Notes: generated by a model not told the origin, from the letters alone. 64,000 bases of DNA from Bacteroidales bacterium (GCA_017479385.1 JAFVCE010000005.1:111430-175429); one strand, 5' to 3'. Counted from the first letter of the stretch, positions 1 to 10,578 are shown. Made by a program: numbers and translations.

Positions 1-93
1 GTTGCTGAAATCAAAAAAAATCTTAAAAATGCTCACTTTTTTCTCAAAAGCCTCGACAAAAAGGCATAATTATAATCTTATTTAAAAGTTTTT

Positions 94-124
94 TTTCGTA
101 ATTGAAAAAAATGTTGTATATTTG
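94..124 (+). promoter_or_regulatory. Bacteroidota-type promoter of the first T9SS gene
   Basis: A TATATTTG box at 117-124 fits the Bacteroidota -7 consensus TAnnTTTG. Nineteen bases upstream, at 94-97, is TTTC, one mismatch from the -33 TTTG. Transcription would start near 131 and leave a leader of about 48 bases before the ATG at 179. The 93 bases before it hold only AT-rich sequence. Confidence 0.55.
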
Positions 125-178
125 CCCATTCAAATGATATTGAACGAAACTGAATATCTAATTAATAGTTAGCACTTT

Positions 179-3100
179 ATGAAAAGAAACAAAGTATTAC
201 TCGGCCTGTTTGTAGGTGTTTTGGCCCTCGTAGCTGGAGCTTCGCAGGCCCAAACCAAGGCAAATTACCGTTCGGGAAGAATCACCGAGGTGGGTCCTGA
301 CAATTTGGGAGGTCGCGTGCGCTGCCTCGTAGTCGACCAAGCCGATACTACGCAGTCTACCATCTTTGCAGGTGTGGCCAATGGCGGTCTTTATGTCCGT
401 ACTGGCGACACCAACCGCCTCAACCAAATCTACACCAAGCTTCAAGTATCCAACGTTGTAAAGAACGTCAACACTTGGCATTATATACCTATGTATGAAG
501 AAGGCGGCTCGCAGTTGACCCTCCCAATCAGCAGCATGGTGCAAGTCAACGACTCTACCATCGTCATTGCTACTGGCGAGAGTTACTACCCCGTTGGCAA
601 TCGCCACCGCGCTTTCACTGCCATTGGTCGTGGCTTATTCCTCTTCAATACCAACTCCTTACGCTTCACTCCCATCGAAGGAACAGCTCCCACCTCCACG
701 AGCAGTGTCTTTGCCACAGTCAACAACATGGAGACTATGCAGCGCAACGGCGTTACCTACCTCTTGGTGGCTACCAACCAGGGCCTCTATCGTTGGGAGG
801 TGAGAACCAATGCCGACTGGGCAACCTACACCACAGTCTCTACCGAAAAGGTTGACCAGGTGATGGTTATCGGACGCCGCAACTTGGCTATGTTCTCGTC
901 TGGCAACCGCCTGTTCAAGATTGGTAATGTTGTTGACAACTCTCAACCGGTCGACATCTCATCGTCGAACTCTGCTTTCGGTGGAACCAACACTCGCATC
1001 TACTTGGCATACGCCCCGACCGACAATAACTACATCTACGCTATGGTCGCCAACCAGTATGGTCTGTTCGAGAATGTTTACCTCACCACCAACCAGCAAA
1101 CCTGGCAGCCTTTGGCCACCTCTACCGTAGTCCCGTTCAGCTATAACACAACAGCTACATGTGGAGCTCTCTATGTCGACCCCACCGACTGCCAAAAAAT
1201 CTACATCGGCGGTACTTCTGTTTTCGTCGGCAAGGGCTATACCGAGGGCTATTACCAGTGGACCCAGACCTCATATGACGAGAACTCCCTCAACGGTGGA
1301 GATTTCATGGCCAATGTTTTCTCCTCGACAGCCTATGTCCACTCTGGCATCAATCAGATTGTTTCTTCCTATTCGCCGGACCGCGGTGTTTACTATTATG
1401 TAGCTACCGATGGCGGTGTGTTCCTTTCCTACACCAACTGCCAGAGTTTTGTAAATATTAGTCGCGGACTTAATGGCATTCAGGTCAACGGCTTGGCCGT
1501 TTCGCCCGACGGCGCCCTCACCATTGGTGCAAACCAATATGCAGTGCCTTATATTGCTTCGCGTTTTGCTCACAGCAAGGGCGACACCGTGGTAACTTGG
1601 TATGACGACGGCGAACTCGGCAACATGAACCACCTTGCCAGCGTTCTTTGGTATGGTAATGGCGGGCAGACTGCTGCCTCGATGTTCCAGCAGGTAAAAC
1701 CCACTCCTCGCCGCACTATCTTCACCTCGGCTCAGAATGGCGCATACGGCCGCTCCTATGCCGACTACTCTAACTACACCAACACCCAAACTTGGACAAC
1801 ATCAGAGACCTTCTACTCTAATGCCGTTACTGGTGGTCCTGCTGTTGGTGTTATGGCTCTTTGGGAGACCCTCAACGACACTATATATAATGATACCATA
1901 TTTGTACCGTTCGATACTTTGGGAGTTATCTATCGTGGCAACGACACTATCAACCTCTCCGACAGCAATGGCTCGAGATATATCATGAAGAACTTTACCA
2001 TCAACCAAGGCGACCGTATGTACTTAAGCAGCGCTGCCCAGGCTGGCTACCCATTCGAATATGTCTTCCCAAAAACTGTTCCGGCTTTGTCTATCATTAA
2101 CGATACCACTACTTACCTCAACACCAGATATGTTGGCAACATCAAGGTTAAGAATCCGTTCCAGGCCCGTATGTTCATCGTTGCCCAATCGGCCACCAAC
2201 CTCGGCGGTGTCGACAACACTTCTGTCCTTATGTCGTGGATGCCTACCGACTTCCGTAAAGCATGGAGCGCCGAGGCTAACACTTTCGCCGACCAACAAG
2301 AACTCATGCGCTGGAGCACCGTATACACTGCTCGCGACATCAACAATGAGTTCATCCAAGCTATCGCCGTTTCCGACGACGGTCTGAATCTCTATATCGC
2401 CGTCAACAACCCCGTCGAAGACAAGTCTTATATTGTCCGTATCTCCGATTTCGACAAAGTTGACTATAGTCTCCCCAACGACGAAATCATGCTCCAGCTT
2501 GGTAACGGTGGCAGCCGTCGCCTCAGCACCTTCACCTACCTTGCCGATGGCAACGATAAATGGTTTGGCCGTCAGATTTCGAGCCTCGCCGTGAGTCATA
2601 GCAAAGACGAGGTCGTAGTGACTTTCCAGGGCTTCTCTGACAACTGTGGCAACGTCATGGCAATAGGCAATGCTTCGTCCGACACTACCTACAGCATCAA
2701 CTACCGTCCGCTCCCCGACGCCTCCATACCAGTTTACTCTTCGATGGTCGAGTTCACTACTGGCGACGTGTATGTTGGAACCGAGTACGGTGTCTTCCGC
2801 TGCAAAGCCAACAACTTTACCGACGGCGCTGTGTGGAACACCTATGGCGAATTCAACGGTGTGCCCGTAACCTCTATCATCCAGCAAACCCACAATATGC
2901 CTGTTGTTCACTTCATATCGCACACCGGTATCAACGCCGACACCATGATTTTTGCCAAAACCAAATGGCCCTATGCCATCTACTTTGGCACCTACGGTCG
3001 TGGCGTCTTTGTAGACCTCTCTCACGTTACCGATAGTGTCAACGAGATTGTCGATTCGACCGACTGGCTCGATATTCCTCGCGTTACCAGCGTTGGCAGA

Positions 3101-3352
3101 AACAGCATGCGCCTCTATCCTAACCCCGCAGTCGACAACGTCAACATCGAGCTCGAACTCGCCACTGCTGGCAACGCCTCCTTGGTGGTCTACGACCTCG
3201 CTGGCCGCAAGGTCCTGGCCCAGAGCCTTGGCACCGTGCCCGAAGGCCGTCACCTCTGCAACCTCGACTGCTCCAAACTTGCTCCGGGTATGTATCTTGT
3301 CAACCTCAAGGTGGGCAACAGTGTCTCGGCAGCCAAAATGGTAGTGAAATAA
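179..3352 (+). CDS. Secreted BNR/beta-propeller-like protein with T9SS type A sorting domain
   Basis: This 1057-residue protein starts with a clear signal peptide (residues 1-24, ending at ASQAQ). The body opens with a GGRVRCLVVD/IFAGVANGGLYV pattern typical of sortilin/BNR-type propeller proteins of this phylum. Later segments (YVATDGGVF, DVYVGTEYGVFRC) repeat the blade-like pattern. The last 80 residues start LYPNPAVDNV and end with GMYLVNL and KMVVK, a type A type IX sorting signal. It should cross the outer membrane by T9SS and be anchored or released. Ligand and role are unknown. It has its own promoter upstream and a strong terminator downstream, so it is probably monocistronic. Confidence 0.85.
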   Translation: MKRNKVLLGLFVGVLALVAGASQAQTKANYRSGRITEVGPDNLGGRVRCLVVDQADTTQSTIFAGVANGGLYVRTGDTNRLNQIYTKLQVSNVVKNVNTWHYIPMYEEGGSQLTLPISSMVQVNDSTIVIATGESYYPVGNRHRAFTAIGRGLFLFNTNSLRFTPIEGTAPTSTSSVFATVNNMETMQRNGVTYLLVATNQGLYRWEVRTNADWATYTTVSTEKVDQVMVIGRRNLAMFSSGNRLFKIGNVVDNSQPVDISSSNSAFGGTNTRIYLAYAPTDNNYIYAMVANQYGLFENVYLTTNQQTWQPLATSTVVPFSYNTTATCGALYVDPTDCQKIYIGGTSVFVGKGYTEGYYQWTQTSYDENSLNGGDFMANVFSSTAYVHSGINQIVSSYSPDRGVYYYVATDGGVFLSYTNCQSFVNISRGLNGIQVNGLAVSPDGALTIGANQYAVPYIASRFAHSKGDTVVTWYDDGELGNMNHLASVLWYGNGGQTAASMFQQVKPTPRRTIFTSAQNGAYGRSYADYSNYTNTQTWTTSETFYSNAVTGGPAVGVMALWETLNDTIYNDTIFVPFDTLGVIYRGNDTINLSDSNGSRYIMKNFTINQGDRMYLSSAAQAGYPFEYVFPKTVPALSIINDTTTYLNTRYVGNIKVKNPFQARMFIVAQSATNLGGVDNTSVLMSWMPTDFRKAWSAEANTFADQQELMRWSTVYTARDINNEFIQAIAVSDDGLNLYIAVNNPVEDKSYIVRISDFDKVDYSLPNDEIMLQLGNGGSRRLSTFTYLADGNDKWFGRQISSLAVSHSKDEVVVTFQGFSDNCGNVMAIGNASSDTTYSINYRPLPDASIPVYSSMVEFTTGDVYVGTEYGVFRCKANNFTDGAVWNTYGEFNGVPVTSIIQQTHNMPVVHFISHTGINADTMIFAKTKWPYAIYFGTYGRGVFVDLSHVTDSVNEIVDSTDWLDIPRVTSVGRNSMRLYPNPAVDNVNIELELATAGNASLVVYDLAGRKVLAQSLGTVPEGRHLCNLDCSKLAPGMYLVNLKVGNSVSAAKMVVK

Positions 3353-3367
3353 CATTAATTAGATAGC

Positions 3368-3412
3368 AAAAGAGGTACTTGCCCACACAAGGGGCACGTA
3401 CCTCTTTTTTTT
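3368..3412 (+). terminator. Intrinsic terminator after the first T9SS gene
   Basis: A 17-base stem (AAAAGAGGTAC then TGCCC, paired with GGGCA then GTACCTCTTTT, one mismatch) with a six-base loop is followed by eight T. It separates the T9SS gene from tyrS. Confidence 0.85.
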
Positions 3413-3441
3413 AACAGTAACAGCAAAACAACAACATACCG

Positions 3442-4722
3442 ATGAACCAAAATCTTGTTAATGAACTCAAATGGCGTGGCATGATTCACGACATGATGCC
3501 CGGGACCGAAGAACAGCTCACTCGCGAAGTGACAACCGCCTATGTTGGTATCGACCCCACGGCCGACTCGCTGCACATTGGCCACCTCGTTTCGGTAATG
3601 CTCCTCAAACACCTCCAGATGGCTGGCCACAAGCCACTCGCCGTTGTGGGTGGCGCCACCGGTATGATTGGCGACCCCTCGTTCAAGGCAGCAGAACGCA
3701 AACTGCTCACTGCCGACGAGGTGCAGCACAACGTGGCCTGCATTAAGAAGCAGTTGGCCAAGTTTCTCGATTTCGACAACCCCGTCAATGGGGCCGAAAT
3801 ACTGAACAACTACGACTGGATGAAGGATTACCTCTTTCTCGATTTCATTCGCGATGTGGGCAAACACATCACCGTGAACTACATGATGACCAAAGACTCG
3901 GTCAAGAAGCGCCTCGAAACGGGCCTCTCGTTCACCGAGTTCAGCTACCAACTGTTGCAGGCCTACGACTTCCTAACCCTCTATCGTACCAAGGGTTGCA
4001 AACTGCAGATGGGAGGCTCAGACCAGTGGGGCAACATCACCACCGGCACCGAACTAATTCGCCGCATGGAAGGTGGCGAAGCATACGCACTTACCTGTCC
4101 GCTCATTACCAAAGCCGACGGCACCAAGTTTGGCAAGACCGAAGGCGGCAACGTGTGGCTCGACCCAACCAAGACCTCGCCCTACAAGTTCTACCAGTTC
4201 TGGCTCAACTGCTCCGATGTCGACACCGCGCGCTATATCCGCATCTTCACCCTCCTTTCGCAGGACGAGATAGCCGCCTTGCAAACCGAGCATGAGGCCG
4301 CTCCCGAGCGTCGCGTGCTGCAGAAAGCGCTGGCCAAAGACATCACCGTGCGTGTGCACAGCCAGCGCGACTATGAAGCCGCTGTGGCTGCCTCGGAGTT
4401 ACTCTTTGGCAAAGGCACAGCCGAGCAGCTGGCTGCACTCGACCGCGACACTATTCTCTCTGTGTTCGAGGGCGTGCCACAGTTCGCCGTGTCGCGCAGC
4501 ACAATCGAGCAGAGCAAGTCGCTCATCGACCTCGCTGCCGAGACTGGTATGTTTGCCTCGAAGGGCGAAATTCGCCGCGAGCTGAAGCAGAATTCTATCT
4601 CGGTCAACAAGACCAAGGTTGGCGAGGACTGCACACTCAGCGTCGCCGACATATTGCCCTGCGGCAGTATCCTCGTTCAGAAGGGTAAGAAGAATTACTA
4701 TCTTCTCAATGTGGAGGATTAA
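3442..4722 (+). CDS. tyrS: Tyrosine--tRNA ligase
   Basis: Class I aminoacyl-tRNA synthetase of 426 residues that charges tRNA-Tyr in the cytoplasm. The HIGH signature is at residues 45-48 (LHIGH), and the KMSKS loop appears as KFGKT near residue 229. A bacterial-type C-terminal S4 RNA-binding domain follows ([19 protein letters not shown], about residue 370 onward). Length and order match the bacterial TyrS family. It stands alone between a terminator and a long non-coding gap, with no T-box evident, as expected in Bacteroidota. Confidence 0.97.
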   Translation: MNQNLVNELKWRGMIHDMMPGTEEQLTREVTTAYVGIDPTADSLHIGHLVSVMLLKHLQMAGHKPLAVVGGATGMIGDPSFKAAERKLLTADEVQHNVACIKKQLAKFLDFDNPVNGAEILNNYDWMKDYLFLDFIRDVGKHITVNYMMTKDSVKKRLETGLSFTEFSYQLLQAYDFLTLYRTKGCKLQMGGSDQWGNITTGTELIRRMEGGEAYALTCPLITKADGTKFGKTEGGNVWLDPTKTSPYKFYQFWLNCSDVDTARYIRIFTLLSQDEIAALQTEHEAAPERRVLQKALAKDITVRVHSQRDYEAAVAASELLFGKGTAEQLAALDRDTILSVFEGVPQFAVSRSTIEQSKSLIDLAAETGMFASKGEIRRELKQNSISVNKTKVGEDCTLSVADILPCGSILVQKGKKNYYLLNVED

Positions 4723-4974
4723 AAATTATGGATTGAAAAATCAGCAATAGTGTGGTTCCATGCCGGAACTGCAAATATTGATTAGCTAAGCTGAGTGGCA
4801 GTGTGTTGTCGCTGCCCTTCAGTTTTAGTCAAAACAGGGCTTCAAAGCGTGCGAATGGTATTGTGGTGATGTGCGAACCAGAGTGCGGGTTGTAGTGGCG
4901 TTATCAGTACCAACTGTGACTGCGGTGGCAGTGGGGCGAGAAAAGTGGGAGATAAAAAAAATTGAAAAAAAATA
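4723..4974. other. Non-coding gap after tyrS
   Basis: This stretch contains no open frame of note, tRNA or clear hairpin terminator. It becomes strongly A-rich from about 4950, just before the promoter of the next gene. Confidence 0.5.
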
Positions 4975-5005
4975 TTTGTTAATGCAACAAAAAGTTGTAT
5001 ATTTG
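4975..5005 (+). promoter_or_regulatory. Promoter of the T9SS type B gene
   Basis: TTTG at 4975-4978, exactly 19 bases, then TATATTTG at 4998-5005 is a full match to the Bacteroidota sigma-ABfr consensus. The start codon lies 54 bases downstream at 5059, which supports the long N-terminus chosen for that protein. Confidence 0.8.
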
Positions 5006-5058
5006 TGTCATAAAGATATATGTAAATTGTGACGTAAAACGCTTAATATCATCGTAAT

Positions 5059-8000
5059 ATGAAAAATATAGCTACTCGAAACGGCTTTTTAGGGCTGATA
5101 AAAGCGTCCGAAATCTCGCGTCAATGGGGCTTTGCGCGAGGTTTAGCCAATAGTTCATCGTGTGGTGCCAAAGGCGCCACTGTCACCGGTTTTTGGCCTT
5201 TTTTGACCGCTGGGCTATTGTTTTTAGCCATCGTTGCACCAACCACCATCAAGGCGCAAACGCCAGGCTTGACCAATCCCCTCAGTTTCGAAACCTATAG
5301 CTCCGAATATTTCTATACCGCTCGTGTTGGTATAAAACTTGGGGTTATTCCCAGCGCCATCACTGGCGAGACAGGTAGCTGTTTTGTAGACAGTTGTGTC
5401 GTTCCAAGCAGTTGGGGAGGCAGCCCATCTGTAACACGTCCCAAGCGCCCGCAGCCAATCATGGCCGACTCGATTGCTCTTTGGGATACGTGTATCAATG
5501 CTACATATGTCAGTTTCGACGGCGACACGTCGCTTCAGATAAAGCCGAAGAACCATTTCGTGATAATGCACAACACCGACAGTCGCACTCCCGACATTGA
5601 TTCTACTATAGGTTACGACCCCTACACACAGTATCGTCTGCCTTATTGCCCCGAGGGCTACACCAGTTCTATACGTATTGGCAACCTCGGCGGCGGCACC
5701 GAGTCTGACGCCCTTTACTATACCATGAGGGTAACCAGCGAAAACTCGCTCCTCACTTTCAAGTATGCCTGCGTTATCGAAGACCCAGGTGCAGGTGGTC
5801 ATGGTCCGGCCGACGACCCTGTGTTCATTATCCGCGTGATGAAGGAGGACTACCGTAACCCCGGAACATGGTACCAGATTAGCGATACACTGTGCTATAT
5901 GCAGCCCAGCACAGCCTGCAACAATTCGCAAGCCATCCCAGGGCAGTGTATAGACACCGCCGACCACTCGACCGGTTGGCACAACAACCCTTTGCCAAGC
6001 AGTTCTGGCTATGGGTCTTATTATAGAACCTACTGGAAAGACTGGACACCAGTGGCCGTAAGCCTTGCCCAATTTATTGGAGAGAATGTGCGTGTCGAAA
6101 TCATTGTGGGCGATTGTGCCTATTCGCAACACTTTGGCTATGCTTACATCGTTGGCGAAAGCCAGCCCATGGTTATGGTTGGCCAAGGCTGCCCTGTAGG
6201 CGAATCGACCTCGGTCGATACGCTCAACGCTCCTCACGGTCTCGACCGCTATGCTTTCTACAAAAAGATTAGTGGCCCCGACGACGTGCAAGGCTTAGAC
6301 CAAAAGTTCTACAGCATGACGCCCGACTCGAGCATTATCCGCACCCGCAACCCTAATGGCGACATTTATCAGTGGGAGCGCATAGACCGCCCATCGGTCT
6401 ATGGCCAACCCAACCGCTTCGCTCTCGAGCAGGAAGACTTCTACAACGCAGCCGAGAACAAATATGACGGCATTAAGTACTTCATGTGCCGCATGACCTC
6501 CTATATGGACCCCATCAAGCCCATCTACTCTTACGTCTTTACAGACATCCAGTATAACAAGCCGGTTGTTATGATAGACTCTATGCCGTCGTGCGACAAG
6601 AGCATAAAACTCATCAACAAGAGCGAGTCGCCCAACAAAGGCTCTAACCCCGAAGCTACCTACTGGCTGGTCTACGACAACCCGCTCTGCGTGGGCCAAC
6701 CACAAGACACCATTAATGGCGATACGGTCGATATTACCTTCGAGCATGGCGGCATGAACGGCCTGCTGCTCTATGTGCAGAACATCACTGAGCCCGGCGT
6801 GCCGATGTGTTACAGCACACGCCGCCTGCCGATGAAGGTGCTCGAAAGCCCACAAACCACAATCGAAATTGCCGACCGCAACCCCTGTCAAGGCTCTGCG
6901 GCGGTGCTCAACGACGCCACCTACAGGCTCGACTATTCCGACACTACAACCTATCGCCGCATTTGGCGCTTCGAAGGGATAGACACCCTGACCTACAACC
7001 GCTACCTCTATGTCGAAGATTCGGCCGGAAACATCGACACCGTGCTCAACAGCAGTGCCGACAAATACAAGCGCGTCAGCCAGGTGTTCGAGCAGAGCAT
7101 AGTGCCGGTCGAACTCGACGTCTATAATGGCGACTTCTATGTGCTCGAAGGCGATACCACATGGTGCCATACGGTGGCCTACGACACCATTCACGTCTTT
7201 GTCAACCCCAAACTCAACGTAACGGGCGACCGCGTGGTCTGCAAGGGCCAACGAACCGATATGCACGTCGAGGTAGAGGTCGAAGACCCCAGCAACACCG
7301 ATACCTACAGCTACCAGTGGTCGACCACTCGTGGCTCCATAGGCGGCGGCCTGCCGCCAGGACCCGACCTGGCCGTCGAACCCACCCGCGACACGACTGT
7401 ATATTATGTTCTGGTTACCAACAACAGCTCTCACTGCCAAGCTTGGAGCCAAGACACCGCTTTCCTCGTCTCGCCACGCATTAGCATCATCCCGGCCGAC
7501 GGCCTCATCTGCCCTGGCGATACGGCCATCCTCTATGGCTCGGCGGCCCACAGCTACAGCTGGTCGGCTTCGCCAATCGACATCTCGCTCGATGGCCAGC
7601 AGGAGAAAGATACCATCCGCATTGTGCCCACCCAAACCACACGCTACACCATGGTGGGCCACGGCAGCAACGGCTGCAACGCCACTGCCCTCAACAAAAC
7701 GGTGACCATAGTGCCCAAACCCGCCCTGGCTGTGCAGACCAATCCTGGCATTATCGACTCTGAAGACCCCACCGTGGTCTTTCGCGACGTCTCCGATGGC
7801 CGCGCCTACACCGTGTGGGATATGGGCGACGGCTCCGACCCCATCGGCGGCCAGGAGGTGACCTATACCTTCGACGAGACCTACGTCGACACCGTTTTTG
7901 TGCGCATGACCTCGTCGAACAATCTGGGCCAGCGCGACCACTGCTCGGCCGACACGGTGCTGGCCATGCCGGTGGTTCAGTTCACGGCTTGGACGCCCAA

Positions 8001-8259
8001 CATCTTCACCCCCAGCCTCGAAACCAATAACCGCTTCAGGCTCTACACCATCAACGCATACGAGTATTTCACCATCTACATCTACGACCGTCGCGGACGC
8101 CTCATCTACGAGGCCAACGACGCCAACTTCGAGTGGGATGGGCGCGACATCAATGGCCGCGAGGTGCCTCAAGGTGCCTACGCCTGGATTATGCGCTACC
8201 GTCGCCCTGGCACGCCCGACATCGTTACCCGCAAAGGCTCCATCACCGTGGTGAGGTAG
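5059..8259 (+). CDS. Secreted PKD-containing protein with gliding-type (T9SS type B) C-terminal domain
   Basis: A 1066-residue surface protein. The C-terminal 90 residues (WTPNIFTPS, YDRRGRLIYEAND, WDGRDINGREVPQGAYAW) are the gliding-motility-associated CHU_C/type B sorting domain. A PKD-like segment with DMGDGSDP lies near residue 920. The N-terminus is unusual: about 45 polar residues precede the hydrophobic stretch FWPFLTAGLLFLAIVAP, which ends at KAQ, giving an extended signal peptide. No better internal ATG exists before the hydrophobic segment, and a good promoter lies upstream. The rest is likely adhesin-like beta structure; its ligand is unknown. Confidence 0.85.
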   Translation: MKNIATRNGFLGLIKASEISRQWGFARGLANSSSCGAKGATVTGFWPFLTAGLLFLAIVAPTTIKAQTPGLTNPLSFETYSSEYFYTARVGIKLGVIPSAITGETGSCFVDSCVVPSSWGGSPSVTRPKRPQPIMADSIALWDTCINATYVSFDGDTSLQIKPKNHFVIMHNTDSRTPDIDSTIGYDPYTQYRLPYCPEGYTSSIRIGNLGGGTESDALYYTMRVTSENSLLTFKYACVIEDPGAGGHGPADDPVFIIRVMKEDYRNPGTWYQISDTLCYMQPSTACNNSQAIPGQCIDTADHSTGWHNNPLPSSSGYGSYYRTYWKDWTPVAVSLAQFIGENVRVEIIVGDCAYSQHFGYAYIVGESQPMVMVGQGCPVGESTSVDTLNAPHGLDRYAFYKKISGPDDVQGLDQKFYSMTPDSSIIRTRNPNGDIYQWERIDRPSVYGQPNRFALEQEDFYNAAENKYDGIKYFMCRMTSYMDPIKPIYSYVFTDIQYNKPVVMIDSMPSCDKSIKLINKSESPNKGSNPEATYWLVYDNPLCVGQPQDTINGDTVDITFEHGGMNGLLLYVQNITEPGVPMCYSTRRLPMKVLESPQTTIEIADRNPCQGSAAVLNDATYRLDYSDTTTYRRIWRFEGIDTLTYNRYLYVEDSAGNIDTVLNSSADKYKRVSQVFEQSIVPVELDVYNGDFYVLEGDTTWCHTVAYDTIHVFVNPKLNVTGDRVVCKGQRTDMHVEVEVEDPSNTDTYSYQWSTTRGSIGGGLPPGPDLAVEPTRDTTVYYVLVTNNSSHCQAWSQDTAFLVSPRISIIPADGLICPGDTAILYGSAAHSYSWSASPIDISLDGQQEKDTIRIVPTQTTRYTMVGHGSNGCNATALNKTVTIVPKPALAVQTNPGIIDSEDPTVVFRDVSDGRAYTVWDMGDGSDPIGGQEVTYTFDETYVDTVFVRMTSSNNLGQRDHCSADTVLAMPVVQFTAWTPNIFTPSLETNNRFRLYTINAYEYFTIYIYDRRGRLIYEANDANFEWDGRDINGREVPQGAYAWIMRYRRPGTPDIVTRKGSITVVR

Positions 8260-8291
8260 GGGCTCGATAGGGTCAACAATAGCAAAACATC

Positions 8292-8317
8292 GAGGGCGGA
8301 CCGCAAGGTCCGCCCTC
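8292..8317. terminator. Convergent hairpin terminator
   Basis: Perfect 11-bp stem GAGGGCGGACC / GGTCCGCCCTC with loop GCAA, followed by AAATTTT. It sits between the converging T9SS type B gene and tex and can serve the plus strand best. Confidence 0.75.
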
Positions 8318-8329
8318 AAATTTTATGGT

Positions 8330-8417
8330 CTAACTGTCTGATTGTCAAGCCTTGTTCGACCTCAATACGACCCTAACCCCTCTTTAACAGGTCTGAAGTG
8401 CTAATTTTGAGGCAGTT
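8330..8417 (-). repeat. 11-bp phased intergenic element, copy A
   Basis: Read on the minus strand, four consecutive 11-base units end the core (8384-8394, 8373-8383, 8362-8372, 8351-8361; the last two read GGTCGTATTGA and GGTCGAACAAG). They are followed by a TTGACAATCAGACAGTTAG end at 8330-8348. The distal end reads GTAACTGCCTC. It lies in the gap between the converging T9SS type B gene and tex. Confidence 0.8.
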
Positions 8418-10545
8418 ACACACCCTTCATGCTGAGGCTTATGCGGTGTCGGCGCAGGTCGACCTCGAGCACCTTCACGTGTACATATTGGTGCAGGTGT
8501 ACCACCTCGGCAGGGTCGCTCACGCGGCGGTTCGAGAGCTGGCTGATGTGTACCAACCCATCTTGGTGCACACCCACGTCTACAAAAGCGCCAAAGGCCG
8601 TGATGTTGGTCACAATGCCGGGCAGCACCATGCCCTCGCGCAGGTCTTCGAGGCGCGACACGTTTTTGTCGAATTCGAACACTTCGAACTTGGCGCGTGG
8701 GTCCAGACCGGGCTTGTCTAACTCCTTCATTATGTCTTGCAGGGTGGGCAGGCCGCAGTCGTCGGTCGCGAAAGCGGCTATATCAATCTTACGGCGCTTC
8801 TCGGCGCTGGCCATCAGGGTAGCCACGTCGGTGCCAATAGAGCGGGCCATACGCTCCACAAGGGCGTAGCGTTCGGGGTGAACGGCACTGCGGTCGAGCG
8901 GGTCGGTCGATTCGCGCACGCGCAAAAATCCGGCACATTGCTCAAAAGCTTTGGCACCCAGGCCTTTAACGTCGTTCAGAGCCATGCGCGAGCCGAAGGC
9001 GCCATTGCGGTTGCGGTGAGCCACAATCTTGTCGGCCAAGGCAGGCCCAATGCCGCTCACGTAGCTCAACAGCTCGCGCGAGGCGGTGTTCAGCTCCACT
9101 CCCACCGAGTTGACGCAGCTCTCAACCACGTCGGCCAGGCTGTGTTGCAGCATGGTTTGGTCCACGTCGTGCTGGTATTGGCCCACGCCAATGCTTTTGG
9201 GGTCAATCTTCACCAACTCGCTCAAGGGGTCCATCAGGCGACGCCCAATCGATACCGCGCCACGCACTGTGACGTCGTAGTCCGGAAACTCGCGGCGTGC
9301 CGCGTCGCTGGCGCTGTAGACCGAGGCGCCGGCTTCGCTCACCATGACGGCTATCAGCTTCTGTTTGAAGTGGCAACGCTGCACAACCTCCTCGGTTTCG
9401 CGGCCAGCAGTGCCGTTACCAATGGCAATGGCTTGAATGTGGAATGCCTCGGCCAGTGCTTCGAGTTTGGCAATGGCAGCGCGCTCTTCGCGCACCGAGC
9501 TGAAGGGGTAGATTGTCTCGTTGTGTAGCAATGCACCCTGTGCGTCGAGACACACAATCTTGCATCCGGTGCGAAATCCAGGGTCTATGGCCATTACGCG
9601 CTTCTGCCCCAGAGGCGGGGCCAGCAGCAGCTGGCGCAGGTTCTCGGCAAACACGCGTATGGCTTCGCGGTCGGCTTTCTCTTTAAGCAGGTTGTATTGC
9701 TCGTTTTCGATAGAGGGTTCGATTAGTCGTTTGTACCCATCGCGAATGGCCATGGCCACCTGGGCGGTGGCTGGGCTGTTGCCGCGCAGGTATTGGCGGT
9801 CGATGGCGGCGAGGGCGTCGTCGCTGGTTTCGGGGCGCACGTGTACGGTGAGCAGCCCCTCGTTTTGGCCGCGGAAGAGGGCCAGAATGCGGTGCGACGG
9901 GGCTTTGGCGGCCGGCTCGTTCCAGTCGAACCACGACTCGTATTTGCCAGCCTCCTCGGCTTTGTTGGTAGCAACCTTCGAAGTGAGGCGCGCAGTGCGG
10001 CCAAAAATGTTGCGCACGCGGTTGCGCACTCGGGTGTCCATACTTACGCGCTCGGCAATAATGTCGCGCGCGCCGGCAAGGGCCTCGTCGGTGTTGTTCA
10101 CCCCCTTTTCGCTGTTCACAAAACTGGCAGCCCATTGCTCCACATCGCCGGCGGCTTGTTCCAACAGCCTGTCGGCCAGTGGCGTGAGGCCTCGCTCGGC
10201 GGCCACGCTGGCACGCGTCTTGCGCTTGGGCCTGTAGGGTAGGTAGAGGTCCTCGAGCTCGGTCATGGTGCGAGCTTCGGCAATGGCTCGGCGCAGGTCG
10301 TCGGTCATTTTGCCTTGCTGTTCGATAGAGGCCACGATGGCTTCGCGACGCTTGTCTACCTCTTTCAGACGCAGCAACAGGTCGCGTATGGCGGCAATCT
10401 GCACCTCGTTGAGCGAGCCGGTGGCTTCCTTGCGGTAGCGGGCTATGAAAGGCACCGTGGCGCCCGATTCGAGCAGTTCGATGGTGCGGCTCACCTGGTG
10501 TTGGCCCAGGTTCAGTTCTTCGGCGATGATGGTTGCATAATTCAT
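8416..10545 (-). CDS. tex: Tex-family RNA-binding transcription accessory protein
   Basis: A 709-residue Tex/YhgF homologue, close to the usual 720-780 residues. Domains in order: N-terminal helical Tex region, YqgF/RNase H-like domain beginning at VMAIDPGFRTG (Asp321), helix-hairpin-helix region (LSYVSGIGPALADKIVAHR), and C-terminal S1 RNA-binding domain at residues 637-709. The family binds nucleic acid and RNA polymerase-associated complexes; its exact role here is inferred from homology. Its stop lies beside an intergenic repeat, and the next minus-strand gene upstream ends in its own terminator, so it is probably transcribed alone. Confidence 0.95.
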   Translation of the reverse strand: MNYATIIAEELNLGQHQVSRTIELLESGATVPFIARYRKEATGSLNEVQIAAIRDLLLRLKEVDKRREAIVASIEQQGKMTDDLRRAIAEARTMTELEDLYLPYRPKRKTRASVAAERGLTPLADRLLEQAAGDVEQWAASFVNSEKGVNNTDEALAGARDIIAERVSMDTRVRNRVRNIFGRTARLTSKVATNKAEEAGKYESWFDWNEPAAKAPSHRILALFRGQNEGLLTVHVRPETSDDALAAIDRQYLRGNSPATAQVAMAIRDGYKRLIEPSIENEQYNLLKEKADREAIRVFAENLRQLLLAPPLGQKRVMAIDPGFRTGCKIVCLDAQGALLHNETIYPFSSVREERAAIAKLEALAEAFHIQAIAIGNGTAGRETEEVVQRCHFKQKLIAVMVSEAGASVYSASDAARREFPDYDVTVRGAVSIGRRLMDPLSELVKIDPKSIGVGQYQHDVDQTMLQHSLADVVESCVNSVGVELNTASRELLSYVSGIGPALADKIVAHRNRNGAFGSRMALNDVKGLGAKAFEQCAGFLRVRESTDPLDRSAVHPERYALVERMARSIGTDVATLMASAEKRRKIDIAAFATDDCGLPTLQDIMKELDKPGLDPRAKFEVFEFDKNVSRLEDLREGMVLPGIVTNITAFGAFVDVGVHQDGLVHISQLSNRRVSDPAEVVHLHQYVHVKVLEVDLRRHRISLSMKGV

Positions 10546-10578
10546 GCTGCAAATTTACGAATTATTTTCCGATTGGCC

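Noticed and set aside
2024-3355. Long minus-strand open frame opposite the first T9SS gene
   Set aside because: It lies wholly inside a well-supported gene, its protein is a low-complexity Val/Gly/Asp/His mixture and it has no domain or signal. Such frames arise from the biased third-position use of the real gene.
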